From NCBI GenBank assembly GCA_037200445.1, contig JBBCGH010000001.1, positions 1,922,001 to 1,986,000 on the forward strand: DNA of 64,000 nt. The letters are read 5' to 3'. The position numbers and the translations under genes were made by a program. Positions 17,170 to 26,041 of this stretch are shown here, piece after piece (within the stretch, counting starts at the first letter, position 1; each line of letters starts with the position of its first letter). Under the pieces are notes generated by a model. That model saw only the letters and a program-made list of their open reading frames with translations. It made no database searches and was not told where the DNA came from. The DNA comes from Alphaproteobacteria bacterium (GTDB lineage Bacteria > Pseudomonadota > Alphaproteobacteria > Rhizobiales > Xanthobacteraceae).

Positions 17170-18554
17170 TTAGGCCGCCAGCAACTGCTCACCCTTTGCC
17201 CAGTCGAGGGTTTTGTCGAGCGCGACCTGAAGCTTGTCGAACAGCTCGTCGATCTCCGCAGGCTTGATGATCAGCGGCGGGCAAATCGAGATCACGTCGC
17301 CGATGGGGCCGCACGATCAGGGCCTTCGGCCTGCGCGAAACCGACGAGCCTCGGCCCGACCAGCTTCTTCGGATCGAACGGCGTCTTGCTGGGCCTGTCG
17401 GCAGACAACTCCACACCGCCGACGAGACCCATCCCGCGGGTCTCGCCGACCAGCGGATGGTCGGCGAGCGCGGCGAGCCGCTTCTGGAATTGCGGGCTGC
17501 GCGCCGCCGCAGTCTCGACGATCTTGTCGCGCTGGTAGATTTCAAGCGTCTTCACAGCGACCGCGGCCGATACCGGGTGTCCCGAATAGGTGAAGCCGTG
17601 GCCGAAGGTGCCGATCTTTTTGCTCTCGACAATCAACGCCTGGTACATGTCCTCCGGAATCATCACCCCGGCGATCGGCAGATAGGCCGACGACAGCGCC
17701 TTGGCGATCGAAATCGAGTTCGGCTTGTAGCCGAGCGTGGTGCAGCCGAACATCGCGCCGAGCCGGCCGAAGCCGCAGATCACCTCGTCGTCGATCATGA
17801 AGACGTCGTACTTGGCGCACACCGCCATGATTTTCGGGAAGTAGGTCTTCGGCGGAACGATCACGCCGCCCGCGCCCATCACCGGCTCGGCGATGAACGC
17901 CGCGACAGTGTCGGGTCCTTCGCGCAGGATCAGCTCCTCGAACTCGGCGGCAAGCCGTGTTGCGAAGTCCTCCTCGCTCTCGCCATCCTTGGCGAAGCGG
18001 TAATGATGCGGGCAACTGGTGTGCAGCACGCGCGCGATCGGCAGGTCGAAGTCGATGTGGTTGTTCGGCAGCCCGGTAAGTGAGGCGGAGGCAATCGTCA
18101 CGCCGTGATAGGCCTTCACGCGGCTGATGATCTTCTTCTTGTCCGGCCGGCCAAGCGCATTGTTCATGTACCAGACGAGCTTCATCTGGCTGTCGTTTGC
18201 TTCCGAGCCGGAATTGCAGAAGAACACTTTCGAGATCGGCACCGGCGCGATCTCTTTGAGCTTTTCGGCGAGCTCGATCCCCGGGTCATGGCTCTTCGCG
18301 GTGAAGAGATGCGCGAAGGGAAGCTTGCGCATCTGCGTGACTGCGGCCTCGACCAACTCCTCGTTGTCGTAGCCGAGCGCCGTGCACCACAGCCCGGCCA
18401 TCCCTTCGAGATAGGATTTGCCCTCGGTGTCGTAGACGTACACGCCCTTGCCGCGTTCGAGCACCAGCGGCCCGATGTCACGGAATGTCGCCTGATTGGT
18501 GTAGGGGTGGACCAGCGTTTCCACCGCGCGAGTCTGCAGATTGCTGAGCGGCAT
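17170..18554 (-). CDS. Class III (omega) aminotransferase, C-terminus frameshifted
   Basis: About 460 residues when two extra bases are ignored. This is a fold-type I PLP enzyme: N-S-G-S-E-A-N-D near residue 115 and A-Y-H-G-V-T for cofactor binding, M-I-D-D-E-V-I-C-G-F-G-R-L-G with the PLP-binding Asp, and S-I-A-K-A-L-S-S-A-Y with the Schiff-base Lys. Relatives transfer amino groups from putrescine, beta-alanine or taurine to pyruvate; the donor is unknown. A 420-residue frame stops at 17292. Skipping one C at each of two runs (GGG 17320-17322 and GGGG 17305-17308 on the + strand) restores the normal family C-terminus, ending at TAA 17170. Confidence 0.85.
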
Positions 18555-18685
18555 GGCGCGTGCTCCCTTTTCGGACAGGCATCGCTATGGGGGCGAAAGC
18601 CGTTCTAAGTCCAATAGAAAATTCAAATCTGGTGGCAAGACGATGCCGTGTGACCTTACCGCGTTCGGGGTATGGGCCAAACGTG

Positions 18686-18714
18686 TTGCGTCAGACTGCC
18701 GGGTATTGTGATAT
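18686..18714 (+). promoter_or_regulatory. Possible sigma-70-type promoter for the TIR-FGE gene
   Basis: TTGCGT at 18686-18691, 17 bases, TGATAT at 18709-18714. Both boxes are imperfect but the spacing is ideal; transcription would start near 18721, about 70 bases before the start codon at 18791. Confidence 0.3.
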
Positions 18715-18790
18715 TCGCGCATGCCGCGCGCCGTCTCGGGGATCGCGCCCGGCATGGCAATGGGGGGTGGCGCGGTCGCGCGATCTGGCC

Positions 18791-20422
18791 ATGAAATACG
18801 ATCTGTTCATCAGCCATTCCTCGGCGGACGCAGCGGCCGCGCGCACCCTGGTCGACGAGATCGAGAGCCACGGCGTGCTCAAGTGCTGGATTGCGCCGCG
18901 CGATATTCCGATCGGAGCGGCCTACACGCGCGAGATCGTCCGCGCGATCGCGAGCTGCGGCGGGTTCGTGCTTCTGTTCTCGGCCAAGACAAACGAGAGC
19001 GACCACGTGCTGCGCGAGATCGAGCTTGCGGAGCAAGGCAAAAAGCCAATTTACCCGATCAAGATCGACGGGTCCGAACCCGCCGAAGGGATCAAATATT
19101 TCCTCGCCAGCAAGCAGTGGGTCGAGCGCAAGGCGCTGGGCAACCGGCTGGTCGAGACGATCGAGCAGATGGTTGCAAGCGCCCAGGGCGTTGGAGGCGG
19201 CATCGGCGCCGGCATCGAGCGGCCGCCCGCACCTCCCGCGCCGCCGCGGAAGCCCCGTATCTCGCCGATGCTGATCGGCGCGGCAGCGATCGTTCTCCTG
19301 CTTCTCGGGGGCGGCGTCGCGGCCTGGAAGAGCGACGTGTTCGGCTATCACGCGGCGGCGGAAAAGGAGCGCGTGCGCCTGGACGAGCAGGCAACGCTGG
19401 TAGAGCAACAAAGGCGCGAGGCGCAGGCGAAGATAGAGGCGCAAAAGCGGTTGGCGGATCAGGCCGAGCTGGAGCGGCTGAGGAAAGAAGAGGACGAGCG
19501 GAAAAAGCGCGAGGAGGAGGCCAAAAGAGCCGAAGCCGAAAAAGAAAAACAGCGGGTGGCATCGCTCCAGTCGAGCAGTTTGCCGGTCGGCGCGAGCTCC
19601 GACATCACAATCGAGAAATCTGCGCCCACCGTCGAGACCGCGGTTCCGGGCAAGACGTTTTTCCGCGAATGCGACATCTGCCCCGTGATGGCGGTCGTGG
19701 CCGCGGGGAGCAATGTGATCGGTTCGCCCGCCCATGAGAACGGCCGCAGTGTCAGCGAGGGGCCGCAGCAGCCGGTCGCGTTTCGTCTGCCGCTCGCCGT
19801 CGGCCGTTCCGAGATCGCATTCGAGGAATACATCGCCTGCATCAATGAGGGCGGATGTCCCGCCGGCGTGCCGACCGATTACGACTGGGGCTACGGCAGG
19901 CAGCCCGCGATGAACATTTCGTGGAACGATGCGAAGGCCTATGTGGCCTGGCTTTCCAGGAAGACCCGCGCCACGTACCGGCTTCTGTCCGAGGCCGAAT
20001 GGGAATATGCCGCCCGCGGCTGCGCCAAGGTGTGCGAATCGCTGCCGTTCTGGTTCGGCATCGAGATTTCCAAGGACAAGGTGAACTACGACTCGCGCAT
20101 CGCCTACCTCGGAAGCGTCAAGGCGACCAGGCGCGAGCGTACGGTCCCAATCGATGCGGTGTCTCAGCCTAACCCATTTGGGTTATTGCATGTGCACGGG
20201 AATGTCGCAGAGTGGGTCGAGGACTGCTGGGAGGAATCGCTTGCCGGGATGTCCCGCGACGGCGCGGCGCGCACCACGGGGGATTGCTCCCGGCGCGTCG
20301 TAAAAGGCGGGTCATATGACGATCCTCCGAAGGATGTCCGTTCTGCGAAGCGGACCTGGCAGGCGGCTGGCGATCGGCGCGCGCAGGTCGGGTTTCGGGT
20401 CGCCCGGGAATTGAAGCTGTAA
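18791..20422 (+). CDS. TIR domain - transmembrane - coiled coil - FGE/SUMF1-like domain fusion
   Basis: 543 residues. Residues 1-130 are a TIR_2-type domain (M-K-Y-D-L-F-I-S-H-S-S, K-C-W-I-A-P-R-D-I), with E76 in H-V-L-R-E-I-E at the place of the NADase glutamate. A Pro-rich stretch, one membrane helix at about 157-180, a Lys/Glu-rich coiled coil at about 188-258, and an FGE-sulfatase domain at about 290-543 follow (Y-R-L-L-S-E-A-E-W-E-Y-A-A-R-G, H-G-N-V-A-E-W-V-E-D, V-G-F-R-V-A). The predicted layout puts TIR in the cytoplasm and FGE in the periplasm. The FGE part lacks the copper-binding cysteine pair, so it is probably a ligand-binding C-type-lectin-like fold. The start at 18791 begins the TIR domain exactly. 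A caspase gene follows 98 bp on. Confidence 0.88.
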   Translation: MKYDLFISHSSADAAAARTLVDEIESHGVLKCWIAPRDIPIGAAYTREIVRAIASCGGFVLLFSAKTNESDHVLREIELAEQGKKPIYPIKIDGSEPAEGIKYFLASKQWVERKALGNRLVETIEQMVASAQGVGGGIGAGIERPPAPPAPPRKPRISPMLIGAAAIVLLLLGGGVAAWKSDVFGYHAAAEKERVRLDEQATLVEQQRREAQAKIEAQKRLADQAELERLRKEEDERKKREEEAKRAEAEKEKQRVASLQSSSLPVGASSDITIEKSAPTVETAVPGKTFFRECDICPVMAVVAAGSNVIGSPAHENGRSVSEGPQQPVAFRLPLAVGRSEIAFEEYIACINEGGCPAGVPTDYDWGYGRQPAMNISWNDAKAYVAWLSRKTRATYRLLSEAEWEYAARGCAKVCESLPFWFGIEISKDKVNYDSRIAYLGSVKATRRERTVPIDAVSQPNPFGLLHVHGNVAEWVEDCWEESLAGMSRDGAARTTGDCSRRVVKGGSYDDPPKDVRSAKRTWQAAGDRRAQVGFRVARELKL

Positions 20423-20520
20423 GGCGTTTTACGGATCACGGAAGAACTTGCCGCTGAGGCGACGTAACGGCATATTCCGGAATTCAGAGTGGGGCGCGTT
20501 GGCTGGCTGGGAGTGCTCAC

Positions 20521-23466
20521 GTGAGGACAGGATCGTCTCTCAACGTTCTGTGCGCGTGCCTGACTTTCATCGTCACCCTGGCGGCTTCGCAATCGCAGGC
20601 GGAAACCCGCCGCGCTTTCCTGGTCGGAAACCAGGCTTACAGGGACGGCGATATCAAGCAGCTGCGGCGCTCGATAAACGACGCCAAGGATGTCGCGAAG
20701 GATCTGGAAGAGGTCAGCTTCGACAAGAAGAACATCAAGGTTGTCACCGACATCAAAAACAAGAATGCGTTCGACAAGGAATTCGACGCGTTCCTCAAGA
20801 CCGTCGAGGCCGGTGATACGGTCTTCTTCTATTATTCCGGACATGGCTTCGGCGTGGAGGCCGAGCAAAACAATTATCTCTTGTTCACGGACCTGAAGAG
20901 CCCGTTCTCCTTTGCCCGGGAGAAATTGCCCGAGAAGGAGCGCAAGAACGCCGCGGTGGTCCGCTCAAAGGTCCGCTATTATCTTGAAGCCTACAACCGT
21001 GACGAAATCCCGCTCAGCGGCATCTCGACGGCCGAGATCGAACAAAAGATTTATCAGCGCAGGGCCAAGACCGTCATCATGATCCTCGACGCCTGCCGCT
21101 CGCTGGCGAAGGGCGACGGGGACGATGACGACACGCCGGGCGCCCGATCATCGGGCAACCAGGGGAGCCGGATCATCACGACGCGCCAGCCCCCGCGTAA
21201 CTTCCTGGTCATCTATTCGGCGGCCTTCGGCGAGCAGGCTATCGAAAGCCTAGGTGGCGAGGGGCGCAACTCGCTGTTCACCGAAATCTTCCGCGCCGAG
21301 ATGATGCGGCCGGGACAGTCGCTCAAGGAACTCGCCGAGCGCGTGAAGCTGATGGTGCGGGCGACGTCCCAGGGCGCCGGCGAGCAACAGGAGCCCGAAT
21401 ACATCGCCAACGGACCGAGCCTCGAGGATACCTACCTGATCGACTCGATCGGCCGCGAGCGCTTTCAGATGTCGCAGGAAAAGTGCGCCGGCGGCCTCGA
21501 CGACTGGAAGGAGATCCGAAACCGTCGCAAGCGCGAGCTGTTCGAGCGCCATATCCGGCGGTTCGACACCTGCGACACGGCCGAGTACGCGCGGCGGCGA
21601 CTCTCCGAATTGAATCTCAGCGCCGACGACTCGGATGAGTTTCAGGACCGGTGCCTCGAAGCCAAGGAAAAATGGGAAAAAGATGTCCGGGAGAAACGTG
21701 ATCCCAAGGATCTGAACGAGCATATCCGGCGCTACGAAGGCTGCGCGACGGCGGAACTCGCGCGTCGTTGGCTCGCCCAGCGCGGGTCGGCCCCCTCCGG
21801 GGCAGCCGATCCGGAGCCCGGAGCGACCACGGCACGCAACCTCCGGGATATCAGGAACATCAACGACTGCGATCTGCTGGCGGCCTCCGATCTCGACAAG
21901 GAACGCCCCGCGGACGTCCCTGGCCTGCCTTTCGAGAAGATCATCGCGGACGATGCGATCGAGGCGTGCCTGAAGGTCGTGAACGAAAATACCCCGCGCT
22001 ACCTGTTCGATCTGGGGCGCGCCTATCATAAGCGCGGGTCGGATCCGGAGCTGTCGCGGGAGGAGCGCCGCGACGCGCTGCGCAGCGCACGGCTCGCCTA
22101 TGAGGACGCACAAAAACGCGGCTACGGCATCGCACTCAGCCATCTCGCGTCGCTGCTTGAAGCGGGCGACGGTGTGCGGACCGACAAGAAAGGTGCGATC
22201 GACTTGCTCAAGCGCGGGGCCGAGCAGCGGCAGCCCCACGCGATGTATCTGCTTGCGTTGCATGTCGCCGAGGGGGACGGAATTGAACGCGATCCCGAGC
22301 GGGCGCTCGAGCTGTTCCGGTCCGCGGGTGAAGGCGGCATTGTCGCCGCCAAAGTCGAGGGCGGCTTTGCACTGATCAACCGTCGTCCCTTCTGGAGACC
22401 CCGCGCCGGGATCGCACTGTTGGAGGAGGCGGCCGCGGCAGGCTCGACACGCGCCGCATGGCTGCTCGCTGTCACCTACAGCAAGGGCGCGATGCGGCGC
22501 CGCCCCCAGGAAAAGAAGATCAACGAAATACCGCCCGATGACGATCTTGTGCTTCTCTGGCTGGGACGGCTTGCCGAGCAAGGGAATACCGCGGCACAGG
22601 CCTCGCTTGCCGATCGCATGCAGGCCGGCGTCGGGGTTCCGGCCCCGCAACCCGAAGCCTCGGAACGTTACTGGCGCCTGGCCGCGCAGGGGGGCAATCC
22701 CACCGCGCAGGTGACCTTCGCGGACCGGATGCGCCGCGGCTTCGTGCTGGTCAAGCAGGAATACGGGGCCGGTGAGGAGGGCATCAAAGTCCTGGATCAG
22801 GCCATGGGCCAAGGGTCGCCACAGGCGGCACTCGCGCTCGCGGAAATCTATCGGAACGGTGAGCTCGGACAACCCAGGAACCCCAGGAAGGCGGTGATTC
22901 ATGCCTTCAAGGCCATCGAGCTTGCCACGCAAACCGATGCGTCTCCGCGCGCCGGCGAACCGTTCCCCGAGATGGCGGCGGCTCATCTTCTGGTCGAGAT
23001 GGTCAAGGCGAACGAGGCCGTCGACAACTCCGGCAGCCCGCTGCTGACGTCCGAAGAGATTGAGCGGCTCGAACGCTTCTACGGAAAGGTCGAATCCTCG
23101 GGCAAACAGGTCAAGATTCGCCGTCTGTACGTCAGTCTGACCTGCGGCTTCGGCGACCGGGTCTACGACAAGAAGAAGAAGGAATATCACTACGAGGTTG
23201 AAAGGGACCTTCAGAAGCCGGTTTGGGTCTGGGATTGGGGCCGGGTCGAATCGCCGACCGAATTTCAATTCCGCAACCTCGAGCGCGATACCAACTGCGA
23301 CAAGAACGGCCTTCTGCGCAGGACCTTGATCGACATCTACGATCAGGCACGCAAGCACGACGTGCCGTATGCGGACCTGGTCGAACAAAAGATCAAGATC
23401 GCGCGGGGGGACTTGTCGGCGCCCCCGACAGGCAGGAAGAGGGGCAAGCGTTGTCGACGTTGTTAG
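20521..23466 (+). CDS. Exported caspase-family (C14) protease with Sel1-like repeats
   Basis: 981 residues from a GTG start. A Sec signal peptide ends near residue 28 (A-S-Q-S-Q-A). The caspase p20 domain spans about 30-310, with catalytic H108 in Y-Y-S-G-H-G and C192 in I-L-D-A-C-R-S. A Cys-containing linker follows with two F/H-I-R-R-F/Y-x-x-C units, then Sel1/TPR-like helical repeats at about 490-830 (A-L-S-H-L-A-S-L-L-E-A-G-D-G-V, A-Q-A-S-L-A-D-R-M-Q-A-G-V-G-V) and a basic, Cys-rich tail ending R-G-K-R-C-R-R-C. It would be a periplasmic metacaspase-like protease. It follows the TIR-FGE gene by 98 bp and precedes another exported protein by 54 bp, so all three are probably one transcription unit. 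Confidence 0.87.
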   Translation: MRTGSSLNVLCACLTFIVTLAASQSQAETRRAFLVGNQAYRDGDIKQLRRSINDAKDVAKDLEEVSFDKKNIKVVTDIKNKNAFDKEFDAFLKTVEAGDTVFFYYSGHGFGVEAEQNNYLLFTDLKSPFSFAREKLPEKERKNAAVVRSKVRYYLEAYNRDEIPLSGISTAEIEQKIYQRRAKTVIMILDACRSLAKGDGDDDDTPGARSSGNQGSRIITTRQPPRNFLVIYSAAFGEQAIESLGGEGRNSLFTEIFRAEMMRPGQSLKELAERVKLMVRATSQGAGEQQEPEYIANGPSLEDTYLIDSIGRERFQMSQEKCAGGLDDWKEIRNRRKRELFERHIRRFDTCDTAEYARRRLSELNLSADDSDEFQDRCLEAKEKWEKDVREKRDPKDLNEHIRRYEGCATAELARRWLAQRGSAPSGAADPEPGATTARNLRDIRNINDCDLLAASDLDKERPADVPGLPFEKIIADDAIEACLKVVNENTPRYLFDLGRAYHKRGSDPELSREERRDALRSARLAYEDAQKRGYGIALSHLASLLEAGDGVRTDKKGAIDLLKRGAEQRQPHAMYLLALHVAEGDGIERDPERALELFRSAGEGGIVAAKVEGGFALINRRPFWRPRAGIALLEEAAAAGSTRAAWLLAVTYSKGAMRRRPQEKKINEIPPDDDLVLLWLGRLAEQGNTAAQASLADRMQAGVGVPAPQPEASERYWRLAAQGGNPTAQVTFADRMRRGFVLVKQEYGAGEEGIKVLDQAMGQGSPQAALALAEIYRNGELGQPRNPRKAVIHAFKAIELATQTDASPRAGEPFPEMAAAHLLVEMVKANEAVDNSGSPLLTSEEIERLERFYGKVESSGKQVKIRRLYVSLTCGFGDRVYDKKKKEYHYEVERDLQKPVWVWDWGRVESPTEFQFRNLERDTNCDKNGLLRRTLIDIYDQARKHDVPYADLVEQKIKIARGDLSAPPTGRKRGKRCRRC

Positions 23467-23520
23467 CGCCGCCGCCGCACCCTCGGGCAGGATAGAATTT
23501 TGGGATTATCGGAGACGGGC

Positions 23521-24720
23521 ATGAGCACATTCTCGAAGTACTGGATGACCTATGCCATCGCCGCACTGGCTGCGGGGATGTGCATGGGAGTCCCCGAGCC
23601 CGCTCACGCGCAGTTCGGGCTCGGCTTCGGCGGATTCCATTTCAGATTCAATATCGGCCCGGGCTGGCGAGGCCGCTATCACAAGCGCCGGCGCGGCGGA
23701 TCGCGCGAAGAGAGCAGCGAAAGCGAGGAGAGCGGCAAGGTCTCGAAGGAGAAAAGCGACAAGATCCTCGCCTCGCTCGGCGCGCCGTCGAGTGCCGACC
23801 AGACCCGCGTCCTGAAATCGATTACGGCGAGTCCCGTTCTCGGCGTGGTTGGATCGAACAAGGATCTTCAGGACATCGGCAGGCCTGCATCGAAAGAAGA
23901 CGATCGGGACTATATCGGAGCGCTCGATCTGGTCGTCGGCCGGCTCAGTGACCGGCAGGAGAAAGGCCTGTCGACGGTGGGCGACATAACCGCCAGCGGT
24001 ATCGAACAGTCGTTGCTGAGGGCGATCAAGGACGCGAAACTCGACACATTCGAGCGGTTTGCCTCCGAAAGCTGGACGCCGGAGCGTGTCCGCAAGCTCG
24101 TTCTCGACCGCATCTACAACGATCTCGAACCGCTGTTCAGCGGCAACGTGCGCGGTCAGGTGCGGATGGAGGCGTTGAACCCCGTGATTCAGGAGGCCGC
24201 CAACTCGACATACCGGCGTCTGTTCGAAACCTCCGAGCTGCTCGCGACAAATCGTGCCGCGAACCAGTTCATCCAGCGCCTCTATCAAACCACCGGTGGA
24301 TGGGTCGACACGCGGACGCGAGAGATCGCCGATACGCTGGTCAAGAAGGGAGCGAGCAAGACGCTGGCGCGCTATGACCGCATGTTCAACAGCGGCGACA
24401 ACAGCTACACCTACCACTACCGCGCACAGCGGATCGTCTACGATTGTCTCTCTGAAAATATGGAAGAGATAACCAAGGCCGGGGCGCCCGAGAAACCCGG
24501 TGAACCTGGTCGTCCGCCGCTGCCGGAGACGATCGAGCAGCGCATCAAGACCATCAGCGCAAGGGATTGCGAGCGATGGCTCGTCGCCCAGTTTGGCGAT
24601 CCGGAGGTGCCCAGCGCCAAGGTCAGGGCGCAGACGCCGGTGCCGCTGCGCGTCGTCTGGTCGAAGGACGGCCCGGTCGACGACCCCTCGATGTACACCC
24701 GCGCGGCCAACAGGTACTGA
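23521..24720 (+). CDS. Exported protein of unknown function, third gene of the TIR-caspase cluster
   Basis: 399 residues. The start at 23521 has a GGAGA site and begins a clear signal peptide (cleavage near A-H-A-Q). The mature protein starts with a Gly/Phe/Arg-rich stretch (F-G-L-G-F-G-G-F-H-F-R-F) and a Ser/Glu-rich linker; the rest is mainly helical and charged, with one Cys in V-Y-D-C-L-S and one in A-R-D-C-E-R-W that might form a disulfide. I recognise no family. Its position behind the TIR-FGE and caspase genes and its export signal suggest a partner or substrate of the caspase; that is inference. Confidence 0.75.
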   Translation: MSTFSKYWMTYAIAALAAGMCMGVPEPAHAQFGLGFGGFHFRFNIGPGWRGRYHKRRRGGSREESSESEESGKVSKEKSDKILASLGAPSSADQTRVLKSITASPVLGVVGSNKDLQDIGRPASKEDDRDYIGALDLVVGRLSDRQEKGLSTVGDITASGIEQSLLRAIKDAKLDTFERFASESWTPERVRKLVLDRIYNDLEPLFSGNVRGQVRMEALNPVIQEAANSTYRRLFETSELLATNRAANQFIQRLYQTTGGWVDTRTREIADTLVKKGASKTLARYDRMFNSGDNSYTYHYRAQRIVYDCLSENMEEITKAGAPEKPGEPGRPPLPETIEQRIKTISARDCERWLVAQFGDPEVPSAKVRAQTPVPLRVVWSKDGPVDDPSMYTRAANRY

Positions 24721-24728
24721 GGCTCGCG

Positions 24729-25523
24729 TCAGCTCGCGCCACACAGCCGCTCCGCGGTCGCGGAGTCGGCCGGGAAGAACGACTCGATCGCCAATTCCGA
24801 CAGCGTCACGTCGACCGGCGTGCCGAAAATCGTCGTCGTCGAGAAGAACGACAATACGCCCGCGTCGGTGGTGAACTGCAAGGGCACGACTACGCCCGCG
24901 TATTCGTCTTTCACCGTTGCGCGCGGCGCCTTTCCGCCGCCCGGCGCGGGGTAGCCGGACAGTTCATCGAGCAGCCTGATCAGTTCGCCGTCCGCCGTGA
25001 CGTCGATCTGCTGGCGCAGCCGCATCAACAGATGGGCGCGCCACTCGGGCAGGTTGGCGATGCGTGGCGCAAGGCCCTTCGGATGCAGGCTCAGCCGCAG
25101 CACATTGACCGGCGGGGCAAGCAGGCTCGGATCGGCCGACGCGATCAGCGCGGGTACGGCCGCGTTGTGCGCGATGAGGGTCCAGTGCCGGTCGACCGCG
25201 AGCGCCGGATAGGGCTCGTGGCCTTTCAGCACGAGGTCGATCGCGTGGCGGACATGCCGCAGCGCCGGGTCGTCGAGCGCGCGCTGGGCAAACACCGGCG
25301 CATATCCGGCAGACAGCAGCAACACGTTGCGCTCGCGCAGCGGCACATCGAGACGTTCGGCAAGATGCAGCACCATGTCGCGCGAGGGCTGCGCGCGCCC
25401 GGTCTCGAGAAAGCTCAAATGCTTGGCCGAAATGTCTGCCTCGAGCGCGAGATCGAGCTGGGAGAGGCGGCGGCGCTGGCGCCATTCGCGCAGGTGATCG
25501 CCGATCGGTCTGACAGATGCCAT
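24729..25523 (-). CDS. XRE-family regulator with MmyB-like ligand domain
   Basis: 264 residues. The N-terminal helix-turn-helix is seen in L-R-E-W-R-Q-R-R-R-L-S-Q-L-D-L-A-L-E-A-D-I with S-x-K-H-L-S-F-L-E-T-G-R-A-Q-P-S. The remaining ~190 residues match the MmyB-like domain (P-Y-P-A-L-A-V-D-R-H-W and L-S-L-H-P-K-G-L-A), a PAS-like fold that can bind fatty acids or other small ligands. It is transcribed away from the small membrane protein gene at 25649, 125 bp apart, so that gene is its likely target along with itself. Confidence 0.88.
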   Translation of the reverse strand: MASVRPIGDHLREWRQRRRLSQLDLALEADISAKHLSFLETGRAQPSRDMVLHLAERLDVPLRERNVLLLSAGYAPVFAQRALDDPALRHVRHAIDLVLKGHEPYPALAVDRHWTLIAHNAAVPALIASADPSLLAPPVNVLRLSLHPKGLAPRIANLPEWRAHLLMRLRQQIDVTADGELIRLLDELSGYPAPGGGKAPRATVKDEYAGVVVPLQFTTDAGVLSFFSTTTIFGTPVDVTLSELAIESFFPADSATAERLCGAS

Positions 25524-25648
25524 GCGCCACCATAGTGCGGGGGAGGGCGCTGCTCCATTACCTGCCAGTTAATCGACGCACGGAATACGGGCGCCTAATT
25601 GGCGAGGAGGCACCGTGATGCGGTGCGGTCAAACGAAGGAGTAAACCC

Positions 25649-26041
25649 ATGACCCGCCCGAACTTCCTCCGCTACGCCCTGCTTGCCGATGCGATCGCGA
25701 GCGGCGCGACCGGCGTCCTGTTGATCGCGGGCGCCGGCCTGCTCGATGGATTGCTCGGACTTCCCGTCGCGCTGATGCGCGAGGCCGGCCTGCTGCTCGT
25801 GCCCTATGTGGCGCTCGTCGCCTACGTCGGCACGCGGGAGACGATCTCGCGGCCGGCCGTGCAGACGATCATCGCGCTCAACATCGTGTGGACGGTCTGC
25901 AGCATCGGCCTGCTGCTCACCGACTACGTGGCCCCGACGGCGCTTGGCACCGCGTTCGTCATCGCGCAGGCGGCGGTCGTCGCGCTCTTCGCCGAACTGC
26001 AATTCATCGGACTGCGGCTGGAATCGCTGGCAACCGCCTGA
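25649..26041 (+). CDS. Small four-helix membrane protein
   Basis: 130 residues, almost entirely hydrophobic, with four predicted transmembrane helices (for example A-S-G-A-T-G-V-L-L-I-A-G-A-G-L-L and I-I-A-L-N-I-V-W-T-V-C-S-I-G-L-L-L). No catalytic motif is visible. The AACGAAGGAGTAAACCC stretch before the ATG is a good ribosome-binding site. Divergent from the XRE/MmyB-type regulator and probably regulated by it. It ends directly against the convergent HNH-like gene. Confidence 0.75.
   Translation: MTRPNFLRYALLADAIASGATGVLLIAGAGLLDGLLGLPVALMREAGLLLVPYVALVAYVGTRETISRPAVQTIIALNIVWTVCSIGLLLTDYVAPTALGTAFVIAQAAVVALFAELQFIGLRLESLATA

Noticed and set aside
19650-20422. FGE-fold domain as the target of a diversity-generating retroelement
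   Set aside because: FGE-like folds are common DGR targets, but no reverse transcriptase, accessory gene or template repeat is in the window.
21250-23388. 712-codon open frame on the minus strand
   Set aside because: It lies wholly opposite the caspase gene, has no ribosome-binding site and low-complexity composition; it is a GC-driven mirror of the real gene.
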